Shown piece after piece: positions 44,059 to 51,957 of a stretch of 64,000 nt of DNA. This stretch comes from UBA1189 sp045594245. GTDB lineage: Bacteria; Bacteroidota; Bacteroidia; Bacteroidales; Bacteroidaceae. The stretch is taken from the NCBI GenBank assembly GCA_045594245.1, contig JAZNYG010000023.1:45119-109118 (forward strand), in the 5' to 3' direction. The notes beneath the pieces are model-generated. The model was not told the origin of the DNA. It searched no databases and saw only the letters and a program-made list of their open reading frames with translations. Positions within the stretch are counted from its first letter, which is position 1. Every line of letters begins with the position of its first letter. The translations under genes were made by a program, and so were the position numbers.

Positions 44059-44103
44059 ACAAAAGAGGTTGCACGCCCTCCTATATAAGTTGCTGAGCAA
44101 AGA

Positions 44104-44577
44104 TTATTTCTTCTCCTCAGGCTTTTTGTTGTTTCTTCCCTGCTGCATACCTCTGAGAAGCTCGCGTTGGAAACGGTCTTCGGCCATTTGTACTCGCATC
44201 AGTTTCTTTGCAGGAAGTATCTCTTTGAATTTCTGGAGATATTCTTTTTCGAGTGTTGCGCACTCGATCTTTACGTCGGCTAGGGCATCAATCATTTCGT
44301 TGCACTCCTCTTCGGTGCGTTCGTGAGGTTTCACGGCACGTGCTTTTTTCCATACACGGGCATTGGCCTTATGCTTCTTGTCCTGCAATTCATAATAGAG
44401 GGGGAAGAAGGCATCACTCTCCGCTTCTGTAAGTTCGGCATGTTGCGCAATGAATTCCTTCTGCTTGGCTTGGAACTCCTGAGGGGTCATGCGTGCGCGT
44501 CGTTGAGTTCCTGGTTGCTCTTGTGCTGCTACTGTCAGGCATAATATGCTGATGATGAGCAATAGATAGCGTTTCAT
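44104..44577 (-). CDS. Periplasmic Spy/CpxP-like helical protein
   Basis: A 157-residue secreted protein with signal MKRYLLLIISILCLTVAAQ. The mature chain is almost wholly charged helix: MTPQEFQAKQKEFIAQHAEL, then LTEAESDAFFPLYYELQDKK (an LTxxE...F pattern like the LTxxQ motif of Spy/CpxP), then a basic/acidic C-terminal helix. It is the third gene of the ECF sigma operon, 12 bp after the membrane protein. A periplasmic stress chaperone or sensor that feeds back on the anti-sigma factor is plausible by analogy with Cpx/CnrX systems, but unproven. Confidence 0.7.
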   Translation of the reverse strand: MKRYLLLIISILCLTVAAQEQPGTQRRARMTPQEFQAKQKEFIAQHAELTEAESDAFFPLYYELQDKKHKANARVWKKARAVKPHERTEEECNEMIDALADVKIECATLEKEYLQKFKEILPAKKLMRVQMAEDRFQRELLRGMQQGRNNKKPEEKK

Positions 44578-44589
44578 AATATGGATGTT

Positions 44590-44961
44590 TTAGTAATTTT
44601 CATTGCTGGTTAGGTAGGAGTACAGTGCATACTCATCGTAGAGAGAGGAAGACATGAAGTGGTCGGCCTCTTCGGTATAGATGTCTTCTGCAAGAATCGT
44701 GTTCTCTGCAGGCAGACGTCGTTCTTGCACGTACATAAGCGCTTGCACTACGAAGATGGTGCTTACAAACATGGCTGCCATATAGAGCCAAGGCTTTATT
44801 CGGGTATATAGGCTGATGCGAATAGGTTCCACGGCTTGGGGAGCTTCCAATTCGGGCAGGCTGCTCATGAGCTGCTCGTGGAAGTGCTCGAAGTACCCAT
44901 CAGGAGTGCGGAAGGGGGACTCCTTGCCGCATCGGGCCATCAGTTCCTTATCATCTTTCAT
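44590..44961 (-). CDS. Single-pass membrane protein, probable anti-sigma factor
   Basis: A 123-residue protein encoded directly after the ECF sigma factor. The cytoplasmic N terminus (about 1-60; ELMARCGKESPFRTPDGYFE) is short and lacks the zinc HxxxCxxC of ZAS anti-sigmas. A transmembrane helix (about 63-82, WLYMAAMFVSTIFVVQAL) precedes a 40-residue acidic periplasmic tail rich in Glu/Asp/Ser. Position and topology suggest it anchors the sigma factor to the membrane. Sequence alone does not prove that role. Confidence 0.65.
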   Translation of the reverse strand: MKDDKELMARCGKESPFRTPDGYFEHFHEQLMSSLPELEAPQAVEPIRISLYTRIKPWLYMAAMFVSTIFVVQALMYVQERRLPAENTILAEDIYTEEADHFMSSSLYDEYALYSYLTSNENY

Positions 44962-45015
44962 TGACTATATTTTTTATATAATTGTATATCTATGACTTGG
45001 TTTTGGGTGTATGGT

Positions 45016-45561
45016 TTAAATTTCGTCATCAAAAAAACTACTTATCTTCTTTACCGCAAGGTGATATGAAGCTTTAAGTGCTCCTATGCTGGTTCCCAAG
45101 ATATTGGATATCTCCTCATACTTCATTTCTTCAAAGTACTTCATGTTGAATATCGTGCGTTGCTTGGGGGGTAGTGTCTGAATGGCTGCTTGCAGACGGG
45201 TTTGTAGGTCATCACCATCAAAGTACTCATCGGCTTCAAGTTGTGAGGCAATCGCTTCGGCCTCTTCGATAGGAACTGCTCTGGAACTCTTGTTAAGGAA
45301 AGTTATTGTCTCGTTGATCGCTATCCGATAGAGCCAGCTGGATACTTTGGCATTGCCGAGGAATCCATCCAGCCCTGTCCATGCCTTCACGAAAGTGTTT
45401 TGCAGCAGGTCATTGGCATCGTCGTGGCAGAGCACCATCCGACGTATGTGCCAATAGAGCGGCTCGCTGTAGGCCTTCACAAGTTCAGAGAAGGTCTCGC
45501 GTCGGGTCTTCGGGTCGCGTAGCTGTTGGATGAGTATGTCTTCGTCGGTTGGTAGTGCCAT
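45016..45561 (-). CDS. ECF-type RNA polymerase sigma factor
   Basis: A 181-residue sigma-70 family factor with only regions 2 and 4. Region 2 has LVKAYSEPLYWHIRRMVLCH and DANDLLQNTFVKAWTGLDGF (about 35-72), then VSSWLYRIAINETITFLNK. Region 4 has LPPKQRTIFNMKYFEEMKYE and ISNILGTSIGALKASYHLAV (about 130-172). The ORF opens 45 nt upstream, but the -7 box TATATTTGC (45594-45602) supports the ATG at 45561 (MALPTDEDIL). It heads an operon with a membrane protein and a Spy-like protein, a typical envelope-stress layout. It may autoregulate. Confidence 0.92.
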   Translation of the reverse strand: MALPTDEDILIQQLRDPKTRRETFSELVKAYSEPLYWHIRRMVLCHDDANDLLQNTFVKAWTGLDGFLGNAKVSSWLYRIAINETITFLNKSSRAVPIEEAEAIASQLEADEYFDGDDLQTRLQAAIQTLPPKQRTIFNMKYFEEMKYEEISNILGTSIGALKASYHLAVKKISSFFDDEI

Positions 45562-45593
45562 GGGACTTTTGCTGTAGTTTTTTATTAGAGTGC

Positions 45594-45602
45594 AAATATA
45601 AG
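45594..45602 (-). promoter_or_regulatory. -7 box of the ECF sigma operon
   Basis: TATATTTGC on the minus strand matches the housekeeping TAnnTTTG pattern, 32 bp before the chosen ATG. Confidence 0.55.
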
Positions 45603-45737
45603 GCAATCTTTTTTCTGGCGCAAATGGTAAAATCGTTTTTTTATTTAAGCTGTATGTTTATGGGATAAACGTCATACCCATAGATGCTAATTATCCCTTG
45701 ATAGTTGCTGTCTGTTGGCCGGGAAAAGCTTTTGCCC

Positions 45738-45746
45738 TACCTTTGC
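45738..45746 (+). promoter_or_regulatory. -7 box of the rubredoxin gene
   Basis: TACCTTTGC matches TAnnTTTG, 45 bp upstream of the rubredoxin ATG. Confidence 0.55.
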
Positions 45747-45791
45747 AACGTGAAAAGACATAAGGAATAATAACAACAAAAAATAAAAGCT

Positions 45792-45959
45792 ATGACAACC
45801 AAGTATTATTGCACAGTATGTGATTGGGTATACGACCCTGCAGTAGGTGACCCCGATAGCGGCATTGCGTCAGGGACCAAGTTTGAAGACATCCCCGACG
45901 ACTGGGCCTGCCCTGTCTGTGGCGTAACAAAAGACATGTTCGAAATTGTGGAGGAGTAG
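45792..45959 (+). CDS. Rubredoxin
   Basis: A 55-residue one-iron electron carrier. Both CxxC knuckles are present: YYCTVCDWVYDP (Cys 7 and 10) and WACPVCGVTK (Cys 40 and 43). YDPAVGDPDSGI and GTKFEDIPDDW lie between, exactly the canonical rubredoxin layout. It is only 156 bp upstream of a flavodiiron protein gene on the same strand. Rubredoxin is the usual electron donor of flavodiiron O2/NO reductases, so the two probably work together. Each has its own -7 box. Confidence 0.96.
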   Translation: MTTKYYCTVCDWVYDPAVGDPDSGIASGTKFEDIPDDWACPVCGVTKDMFEIVEE

Positions 45960-46078
45960 CCTTAGGGCTGCTCCCCTTTATTATATATAATTGAGTGCAC
46001 TGCTCTTGACAAACTGAAAAAACCGTTAAAGTTTATTGCAACAACGAGCGTAGTAAGTCCATTCCCAAGAAAAAGCAT

Positions 46079-46087
46079 TACCTTTGC
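46079..46087 (+). promoter_or_regulatory. -7 box of the flavodiiron protein gene
   Basis: TACCTTTGC matches TAnnTTTG, 28 bp before the ATG. The same nine bases occur before rubredoxin, so both genes may share regulation. Confidence 0.55.
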
Positions 46088-46115
46088 ACCCGATTATCAT
46101 ACAAACGACCATAAG

Positions 46116-47309
46116 ATGAAAGGAACCAATATTACTGAAACCATACACTACATCGGTGTTGACGACACCTATATTGACCTCTTCGAGAGCCAGTACCCCG
46201 TGCCCGATGGCATCTCCTACAACTCATACCTTATCATGGATGAGAAGATTGCCATCATGGACACCGTAGACCGTCGCGAGAGCACCGCTTGGTGGAGCAA
46301 CATAGAGCACCTGCTCGATGGGCGCACTCCCGACTACCTCATCGTACAGCACATGGAGCCCGACCATACGGGCACCATTGCCGAAGCCGTAGAGCGCTAC
46401 CCCGGGCTGCAAGTCGTGGCTTCAGCACGTGCGGTGCAGATGCTGCCACAATTCTTTGGCACCACCGACTTTGCCCAGCGCACGATAGCCGTGAAGGAGG
46501 GCGACACGCTCAGCCTCGGCCACCACACCCTGCAATTTGTGATGGCCCCCATGGTGCACTGGCCCGAGGTGATGGTCACCTACGACCAGGCTGCGCGGGT
46601 TATCTTCTCAGCCGATGCTTTCGGCACCTTTGGTGCACTGCGTGGAGCCATCATCGCCGACAGCACCACCGGCAGTCCCGCCTGGCCCGACGAGGCACGC
46701 CGCTACTACTACAACATCTGCGGCAAGTATGGTGCTCCGGTGCAGACGCTGCTCAAGAAGTTCTCGACACTCGACATCGCCACCATCTGCCCCCTCCATG
46801 GGCCTGTGCTGACAGCCGACCTCGACCACTACATCAGTATGTACGACCGCTGGAGCCGCTACGAGGCCGAAACCGACGGTGTGCTCATCGCCTACGCCAC
46901 CATCCATGGCGGCACCGGCAGGGCAGCCCATCACATGGCCGACCTTCTCCGTGCCAGGGGAGCCTCAGAGGTCACGGTCATCGAGCTCAGCCGCAGCGAC
47001 ATGTCGGTAGCCGTAGCCGAAGCTTTCCGCCACAAACGGCTCATCGTAGCCGCCTCATCGTATGATGCCTCAGTATTCCCCCCGATGTACGACTTCCTCC
47101 ACCACCTGCAGCTCAAAGGCTATCAGCATCGCCGTGTAGGCATCATCGAGAACGGGTCATGGGCACCCACCGCAGGACGTGTGATGAAGGAGATGCTCAC
47201 ACAGATGAAGGAGCTTGAGCAGGCAGAGCCCATCGTCACCATCCGCTCCACCATGAAGCCCACCGACCAACCTGCTATGGAGGCTCTTGCCGATGCCCTA
47301 TTGGCATAA
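46116..47309 (+). CDS. fprA: Flavodiiron protein (FprA-type O2/NO reductase)
   Basis: A 397-residue A-type flavoprotein that reduces O2 to water and/or NO to N2O. An N-terminal metallo-beta-lactamase domain (1-245) holds the di-iron ligands: VQHMEPDHTGTI (HxExD, about 77-88), MAPMVHWPEVMV (about 145), FSADAFGTFG (about 165) and CPLHGPVL (about 225). The C-terminal flavodoxin domain (about 250-397) binds FMN through IAYATIHGGTGRAAHHMA. There is no fused rubredoxin domain; the free rubredoxin is encoded just upstream. In anaerobic gut bacteria this system protects against transient oxygen or nitric oxide. Confidence 0.94.
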   Translation: MKGTNITETIHYIGVDDTYIDLFESQYPVPDGISYNSYLIMDEKIAIMDTVDRRESTAWWSNIEHLLDGRTPDYLIVQHMEPDHTGTIAEAVERYPGLQVVASARAVQMLPQFFGTTDFAQRTIAVKEGDTLSLGHHTLQFVMAPMVHWPEVMVTYDQAARVIFSADAFGTFGALRGAIIADSTTGSPAWPDEARRYYYNICGKYGAPVQTLLKKFSTLDIATICPLHGPVLTADLDHYISMYDRWSRYEAETDGVLIAYATIHGGTGRAAHHMADLLRARGASEVTVIELSRSDMSVAVAEAFRHKRLIVAASSYDASVFPPMYDFLHHLQLKGYQHRRVGIIENGSWAPTAGRVMKEMLTQMKELEQAEPIVTIRSTMKPTDQPAMEALADALLA

Positions 47310-47378
47310 ATAAGGAGCACAATCTGAAAAATCGGTGGTTTACAAGGCATAAATAGAGAATATCTCATAAAAATATAG

Positions 47379-47387
47379 TATTTTTGC
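47379..47387 (+). promoter_or_regulatory. -7 box of asd
   Basis: TATTTTTGC matches TAnnTTTG, 31 bp before the asd ATG. Confidence 0.6.
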
Positions 47388-47418
47388 ACGCAATATTCAT
47401 AATTAATAACTCAAACGA

Positions 47419-48429
47419 ATGAAAGTAGCTATTGTAGGAGCCAGCGGAGCTGTAGGACAGGAGTTCCTCCGCGTGCTCGAAGAGAGAAACTTCCCCATCG
47501 ACGAACTCGTGCTGTTCGGTTCGCCCCGCAGCGCCGGTAGTACCTATACCTTCCGCGGCAAGGAGATTACCGTCAAGTTGCTGCAACACAACGACGACTT
47601 CAAAGACATTGACATAGCCTTCACATCGGCTGGTGCCGGCACCTCCAAGGAGTATGCCGATACCATCACCAAGCATGGCGCCATCATGATCGACAACAGC
47701 AGCGCCTTCCGTATGGACGAGGATGTACCCCTCGTAGTGCCCGAGGTGAATGCAGCCGATGCGCTCACCCGTCCGCGCGGTATCATCGCCAACCCCAACT
47801 GCACCACCATACAGATGGTCGTGGCCCTGAAAGCCATCGAGCAGCTCTCACATATCAAGACCGTCCACGTGTCGACCTACCAGGCTGCCAGCGGCGCCGG
47901 TGCTGCAGCCATGGCCGAGCTCTACGAGCAGTACCGTCAGGTATTGGCCGATGAGCCTGTGACCGTAGAGAAGTTTGCCTACCAGCTCGCCTTCAACCTC
48001 ATCCCCCAGATCGACGTGTTCACCGACAACGGCTACACCAAGGAGGAGATGAAGATGTATCACGAGACAAAGAAGATCATGCACTCCGACATCCGCGTCA
48101 GCGCCACATGCGTACGTGTGCCCGCCCTGCGTTCACACTCCGAGAGCATCTGGCTCGAGACCGAGCGCCCCATCAGCGTGGAGGAAGCCCGCGAAGCCTT
48201 TGCTGCTGGCGATGGTCTCGTGCTCATGGACAACCCAGCCGAGAAGGAGTACCCCATGCCCCTCTTCCTTGCCGGCAAAGACCCCGTATACGTAGGACGC
48301 ATCCGCAAGGATCTCACCAACGACAACGGCCTCACTTTCTGGATTGTAGGCGACCAGATCAAGAAGGGCGCAGCCCTCAATGCCGTGCAGATAGCCGAAT
48401 ATCTCGTAACACAGGGAGTAGTGAAATAA
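47419..48429 (+). CDS. asd: Aspartate-semialdehyde dehydrogenase
   Basis: A 336-residue NADPH-dependent enzyme making aspartate semialdehyde for lysine/diaminopimelate, threonine and methionine. NADP-binding VAIVGASGAVGQEFLRVLEE begins at residue 3. IDNSSAFRMDEDVPLVVPEV (about 91) and the catalytic ANPNCTTIQMVVAL (Cys about 128) are intact. YQAASGAGAAAM (about 154) and RVPALRSHSES (about 233) complete the substrate site. Length is typical of the short Gram-positive/Bacteroidota type. It is monocistronic and followed by a hairpin terminator. Confidence 0.96.
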   Translation: MKVAIVGASGAVGQEFLRVLEERNFPIDELVLFGSPRSAGSTYTFRGKEITVKLLQHNDDFKDIDIAFTSAGAGTSKEYADTITKHGAIMIDNSSAFRMDEDVPLVVPEVNAADALTRPRGIIANPNCTTIQMVVALKAIEQLSHIKTVHVSTYQAASGAGAAAMAELYEQYRQVLADEPVTVEKFAYQLAFNLIPQIDVFTDNGYTKEEMKMYHETKKIMHSDIRVSATCVRVPALRSHSESIWLETERPISVEEAREAFAAGDGLVLMDNPAEKEYPMPLFLAGKDPVYVGRIRKDLTNDNGLTFWIVGDQIKKGAALNAVQIAEYLVTQGVVK

Positions 48430-48463
48430 TCGCTAAGCATACCTCCTGTTCCCTTTCGGAAAC

Positions 48464-48494
48464 AAGAACCTGTCGATATCTCTGGCAGGTTCTT
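48464..48494 (+). terminator. Terminator hairpin after asd
   Basis: AAGAACCTG (48464-48472) and CAGGTTCTT (48486-48494) form a 9-bp perfect stem, starting 34 bp after the asd stop codon. A weak T/A-rich tail follows. Confidence 0.65.
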
Positions 48495-48523
48495 CTATTA
48501 TATATAAAAGGGAAGTGCGTCAG

Positions 48524-48626
48524 TTGCACTAATTTTAGTGTCCGCTATGCGAACACAGAAATTAGGCTGCACCTCGGAAAAATGCAAGCAATGCTTGCTT
48601 TTTCTCTCGGTTTGCACTAATTTTGC
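48524..48626 (+). promoter_or_regulatory. dxs promoter region with duplicated box and internal hairpin
   Basis: The 13-mer TTGCACTAATTTT occurs twice (48524-48536 and 48612-48624). Only the second copy completes a -7 box, TAATTTTGC (48618-48626). Between them lie the GCAAGC-AAT-GCTTGC hairpin and TTTTT (48584-48603), a short terminator-like structure, flanked by CTCGG on both sides (acCTCGGaaa and ctCTCGGttt). The upstream copy could start a transcript that the hairpin attenuates. Confidence 0.5.
48584..48603 (+). terminator. Short terminator-like hairpin in the dxs leader region
   Basis: A 6-bp GC-containing stem (GCAAGC/GCTTGC) with a 3-nt loop directly followed by T5. It lies upstream of the dxs -7 box, so it would stop read-through from asd or from the upstream TTGCACTAATTTT copy. 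Confidence 0.5.
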
Positions 48627-48643
48627 CCTAATTATACAGAAGT

Positions 48644-50551
48644 ATGGGCAAAGAGACGAGCAAAAACATACTGAGCACGATACAGTATCCCGATGATCTG
48701 AGGCGGCTGAAGCTGAGCCAACTGCCCCGAGTGTGCGAAGAGCTGCGCCAATTCATTATCGACGAGCTATCCCACAATCCCGGACATTTCGGGTCTACAC
48801 TCGGCGTGATAGAGCTGACCGTAGCCCTGCACTACGTGTACAACACGCCCAACGACCGGCTGGTATGGGACGTGGGGCATCAGGCGTATGCCCACAAGAT
48901 ACTCACCGGACGACGCGAGCACTTCCACACCAACCGTAAATACAAGGGACTGAAACCGTTCCCCTCGCCCGAAGAGAGCGAATACGATACCTTCACCTGC
49001 GGACACGCATCGAACTCCATATCTGCCGCCCTCGGCATGGCCGTGGCGGCCAAGAAGCTGAGTGAGGACAAACGTCGCGTGGTGGCCATCATCGGTGACG
49101 GTGCCATGAGCGGAGGACTCGCCTTCGAGGGTCTAAACAATGTGTCGGAGAGCGACAACGACATGCTCATCGTGCTCAACGACAACAAGATGTCCATCGA
49201 CCGCTCGGTGGGCGGATTCAAGCGATACCTCCTGGGACTCACCACCACACCCAGCTACAACAAGTGGCGCTACCGCTTTGCGAAGGTGCTCCACAAACTG
49301 GGTCTGATGAAGGATGGCGGGCGCGAGCGCCTCATCCGATTCAACAACAGCGTGAAGTCGCTCCTCACCAAGCAGCAGAACGTGTTTGAGGGAATGAACA
49401 TCCGCTACTTCGGCCCTGTGGACGGGCACGACGTCATCGCCCTGGTGCGCGTGTTGCGCACCATCAAGGATATGCACGGTCCCAAGATGCTCCACATACA
49501 CACCATCAAGGGCAGAGGTTTCGCCTCGGCCGAGGAGGACCCCACCCAATGGCATGCACCCGGACTGTTCGACGCCGAGACGGGCGAGCGCTTCGAGACT
49601 CACGACGAGGGCAAGCCGCCCCGTTTCCAGGATGTGTTCGGACATACGCTGCTCGAACTGGCCAAGCAGAACAAGCGCATCGTAGGCGTAACCCCCGCCA
49701 TGCCCACAGGCTGCTCGCTCAACATCATGATGGAGAAGCTCCCCTGCCGCTGCTTCGATGTAGGCATTGCCGAGGGCCACGCAGTGACCTTCTCGGGAGG
49801 TATGGCCAAGGACGGGCTCGTACCCTTCTGCAACATCTACTCGTCGTTCCTGCAGCGTGCCTACGACAATATCATACACGACGTGGCCATCAGCCGCCTC
49901 AACGTGGTGCTCTGCATCGACCGTGGCGGACTGGTAGGCGAAGATGGCCCCACACACCATGGTGCCTTCGACCTCGCCTTCCTGCGCCCCATACCGAACC
50001 TCACCATCGCGGCGCCCTACGATGAGCATGAGCTGCGCAACCTGATGTATACGGCCCAACTCCCCGACAAGGGTCCCTTCGCCATACGCTATCCCCGCGG
50101 ACGCGGCAAACTGGTCGACTGGCACTGCCCCTTCGAAGAGCTGCCCATAGGCAAGGGACGCAAGCTGCACGATGGTGACGACATCGCCATACTCAGCATC
50201 GGCTCCATAGGCAACCTCGCTGCCGAAGCCGTGGAACGCGTGGCAGCCAAGGGCATCAGCGCCGCCCATTACGATATGCGTTTCCTCAAGCCTATCGACG
50301 AAGAGATACTCCACGAGGTGGGCCGTAAGTTCAAGCATGTCATCACCCTCGAGAACGGTACCATCAAGGGAGGCCTCGGCAGTGCCGTACTGGAGTTCAT
50401 GGCTGACCACGGATACCATCCCGACATACACCGCATGGGCATCCCCGACGAGTTCATCGAGCACGGCTCCGTGCCCGAACTGTGCCGTCAGTGCGGAATC
50501 GATGCCGAGAGCATCGCGAAGGAGATGGAGAAGAGGGTGAATGTAGAATGA
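48644..50551 (+). CDS. dxs: 1-deoxy-D-xylulose-5-phosphate synthase
   Basis: A 635-residue thiamine-diphosphate enzyme that starts the non-mevalonate isoprenoid pathway from pyruvate and glyceraldehyde 3-phosphate. FGSTLGVIELTVALHYVYN, then WDVGHQAYAHKILTGRR (about 76) are followed by the ThDP/Mg motif GDGAMSGGLAFEGLNN with DNKMSID (about 150-185). HIHTIKGRGFASAEEDPTQW (about 285) and the transketolase-like DRGGLVGEDGPTHHGAFD (about 425) are also present. Length is normal. It leads a same-strand series dxs-trkA-trkH. The stop codon lies within a short run of GAATGAT-like heptamers. Confidence 0.96.
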   Translation: MGKETSKNILSTIQYPDDLRRLKLSQLPRVCEELRQFIIDELSHNPGHFGSTLGVIELTVALHYVYNTPNDRLVWDVGHQAYAHKILTGRREHFHTNRKYKGLKPFPSPEESEYDTFTCGHASNSISAALGMAVAAKKLSEDKRRVVAIIGDGAMSGGLAFEGLNNVSESDNDMLIVLNDNKMSIDRSVGGFKRYLLGLTTTPSYNKWRYRFAKVLHKLGLMKDGGRERLIRFNNSVKSLLTKQQNVFEGMNIRYFGPVDGHDVIALVRVLRTIKDMHGPKMLHIHTIKGRGFASAEEDPTQWHAPGLFDAETGERFETHDEGKPPRFQDVFGHTLLELAKQNKRIVGVTPAMPTGCSLNIMMEKLPCRCFDVGIAEGHAVTFSGGMAKDGLVPFCNIYSSFLQRAYDNIIHDVAISRLNVVLCIDRGGLVGEDGPTHHGAFDLAFLRPIPNLTIAAPYDEHELRNLMYTAQLPDKGPFAIRYPRGRGKLVDWHCPFEELPIGKGRKLHDGDDIAILSIGSIGNLAAEAVERVAAKGISAAHYDMRFLKPIDEEILHEVGRKFKHVITLENGTIKGGLGSAVLEFMADHGYHPDIHRMGIPDEFIEHGSVPELCRQCGIDAESIAKEMEKRVNVE

Positions 50552-50590
50552 TGAATGATGAGGTTCTCTGAGTGCCCAGAGTTCTCCGAG
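50539..50590 (+). repeat. Heptamer and decamer repeats at the dxs-trkA junction
   Basis: GAATGTA, GAATGAT and GAATGAT are three heptamers (50539-50559) that span the dxs stop codon. They are followed by decamer-spaced AGGTTCTCTG, AGTGCCCAGA and GTTCTCCGAG (50561-50590), which contain alternating CTCTGAG/CAGAG/CTCCGAG words. The spacing resembles the other arrays in this window. Confidence 0.55.
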
Positions 50591-50619
50591 AATCGTAATA
50601 CAATAAAAAAGACTACCAA

Positions 50620-51957
50620 ATGAGAATCATCATCGCCGGCGCAGGAGCCGTAGGTACACACCTTGCCAAGATGCTCTCTGACGAGCAACACGACATCGTG
50701 CTCATGGATGCCAACGAAGAGCGTATGGCCAACCTCGACTCTAACTTCGACCTCATGACCATCGCCGCCAGTCCCACTTCCATCAGTAGTCTGAAGGATG
50801 CGGGTGTCGCCGATGTTGACCTCTTCGTAGCCGTAACCCCTGAGGAGAGCACCAACATCACAGCCTGCATGCTCGCCCACTCATTAGGGGCCAAGAAGAC
50901 CGTAGCACGTATCGACAACTACGAATACCTGCAGCCCAAGAACAAGGAGTTCTTCAACAATCTCGGCATCGACTCGCTCATCTACCCCGAGATGCTGGCC
51001 GCCAAGGAGATTGCCGATGGCCTCCACCTGAGCTGGATACGCCAGTGGTGGGAGTTCAGCGGAGGAGCCCTCGTGATGCTCGGCGTGAAGTTGCGCGACA
51101 ACGCACTGATACTCAATACACCCATCTTCCAGATAAAGAAGGAGCAACCCTACCATATCGTAGCCATCAAGCGTATGGGCGAGACCATCATCCCCGGTGG
51201 TGACGACATACTGCAGGCGGGCGACCTCGTATACTTCATGACTACCAAGCGCTCGCTCACTTACATACGCCACATCACCGGCAAGGACGAATACGAATCA
51301 GTTCGCAACGTCATGATTATGGGTGGCAGCCGCATAGCCGTGCGCAGTGCCCAGCTCATCAGCGAAGACATGAGCCTCAAGATTATCGAGAGCGACCTCG
51401 CCCGCTGCCACTGGCTCACCGAAATGGTGAGCGACAACGTCATGGTCATCAACGGTGACGGTCGCGACCACGAGCTCCTCTCCGAAGAGGGTATCGACAA
51501 TGTGGATGCTTTCGTGGCGCTCACCGACAGCGCCGAGACCAATATCCTCGCCTGCCTGTCGGCCAAGCGCATGGGAGTGTTCAAGACCATTGCCGAGGTG
51601 GAGAATATCGACTATATCAGCATGGCCGAAAGTCTCGACATAGGTGCTGTTATCAACAAGAAGAAGATTGCTGCCAGCTACATCTATCAACTATTGCTTG
51701 ATGCCGATGTGGAAAACGTCAAGTGCCTCACCTTTGCCAATGCCGACGTCGCTGAGTTTGTCGTCAAGGAGGGCGCACGCATCACCCGCTCGCAGGTCAA
51801 GGACATCAGCCTGCCCAAGGGAGTCACCATCGGCGGACTCGTGCGCGACGGCGAAGGTATCCTCGTCACCGGCTCCACACAGATACAGCCAGGCGACCAC
51901 GTAGTGGCCTTCTGCCTTGCATCCATGATTAAACGTATAGAGAAATATTTCAATTGA
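50620..51957 (+). CDS. trkA: Trk potassium uptake regulatory subunit TrkA
   Basis: A 445-residue peripheral membrane protein that gates TrkH. It is a tandem of two RCK units. The first NAD-binding motif is IIIAGAGAVGTHLAKML (3-19), with DIVLMDANEERMANL. Its partner RCK_C ends about residue 215. The second unit starts VMIMGGSRIAVRSAQLI (about 230), in which the usual GxGxxG is degenerate (GGSRIA). Such asymmetry is common in TrkA. It overlaps the trkH start (TTGA), so the two are translationally coupled. Confidence 0.94.
   Translation: MRIIIAGAGAVGTHLAKMLSDEQHDIVLMDANEERMANLDSNFDLMTIAASPTSISSLKDAGVADVDLFVAVTPEESTNITACMLAHSLGAKKTVARIDNYEYLQPKNKEFFNNLGIDSLIYPEMLAAKEIADGLHLSWIRQWWEFSGGALVMLGVKLRDNALILNTPIFQIKKEQPYHIVAIKRMGETIIPGGDDILQAGDLVYFMTTKRSLTYIRHITGKDEYESVRNVMIMGGSRIAVRSAQLISEDMSLKIIESDLARCHWLTEMVSDNVMVINGDGRDHELLSEEGIDNVDAFVALTDSAETNILACLSAKRMGVFKTIAEVENIDYISMAESLDIGAVINKKKIAASYIYQLLLDADVENVKCLTFANADVAEFVVKEGARITRSQVKDISLPKGVTIGGLVRDGEGILVTGSTQIQPGDHVVAFCLASMIKRIEKYFN

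Noticed and set aside
49133..50464. A 443-codon minus-strand open frame
   Set aside because: It lies wholly antisense to dxs. Its composition (Val/His/Gly/Glu runs) is the mirror of GC-rich third positions in dxs, and it matches no family.
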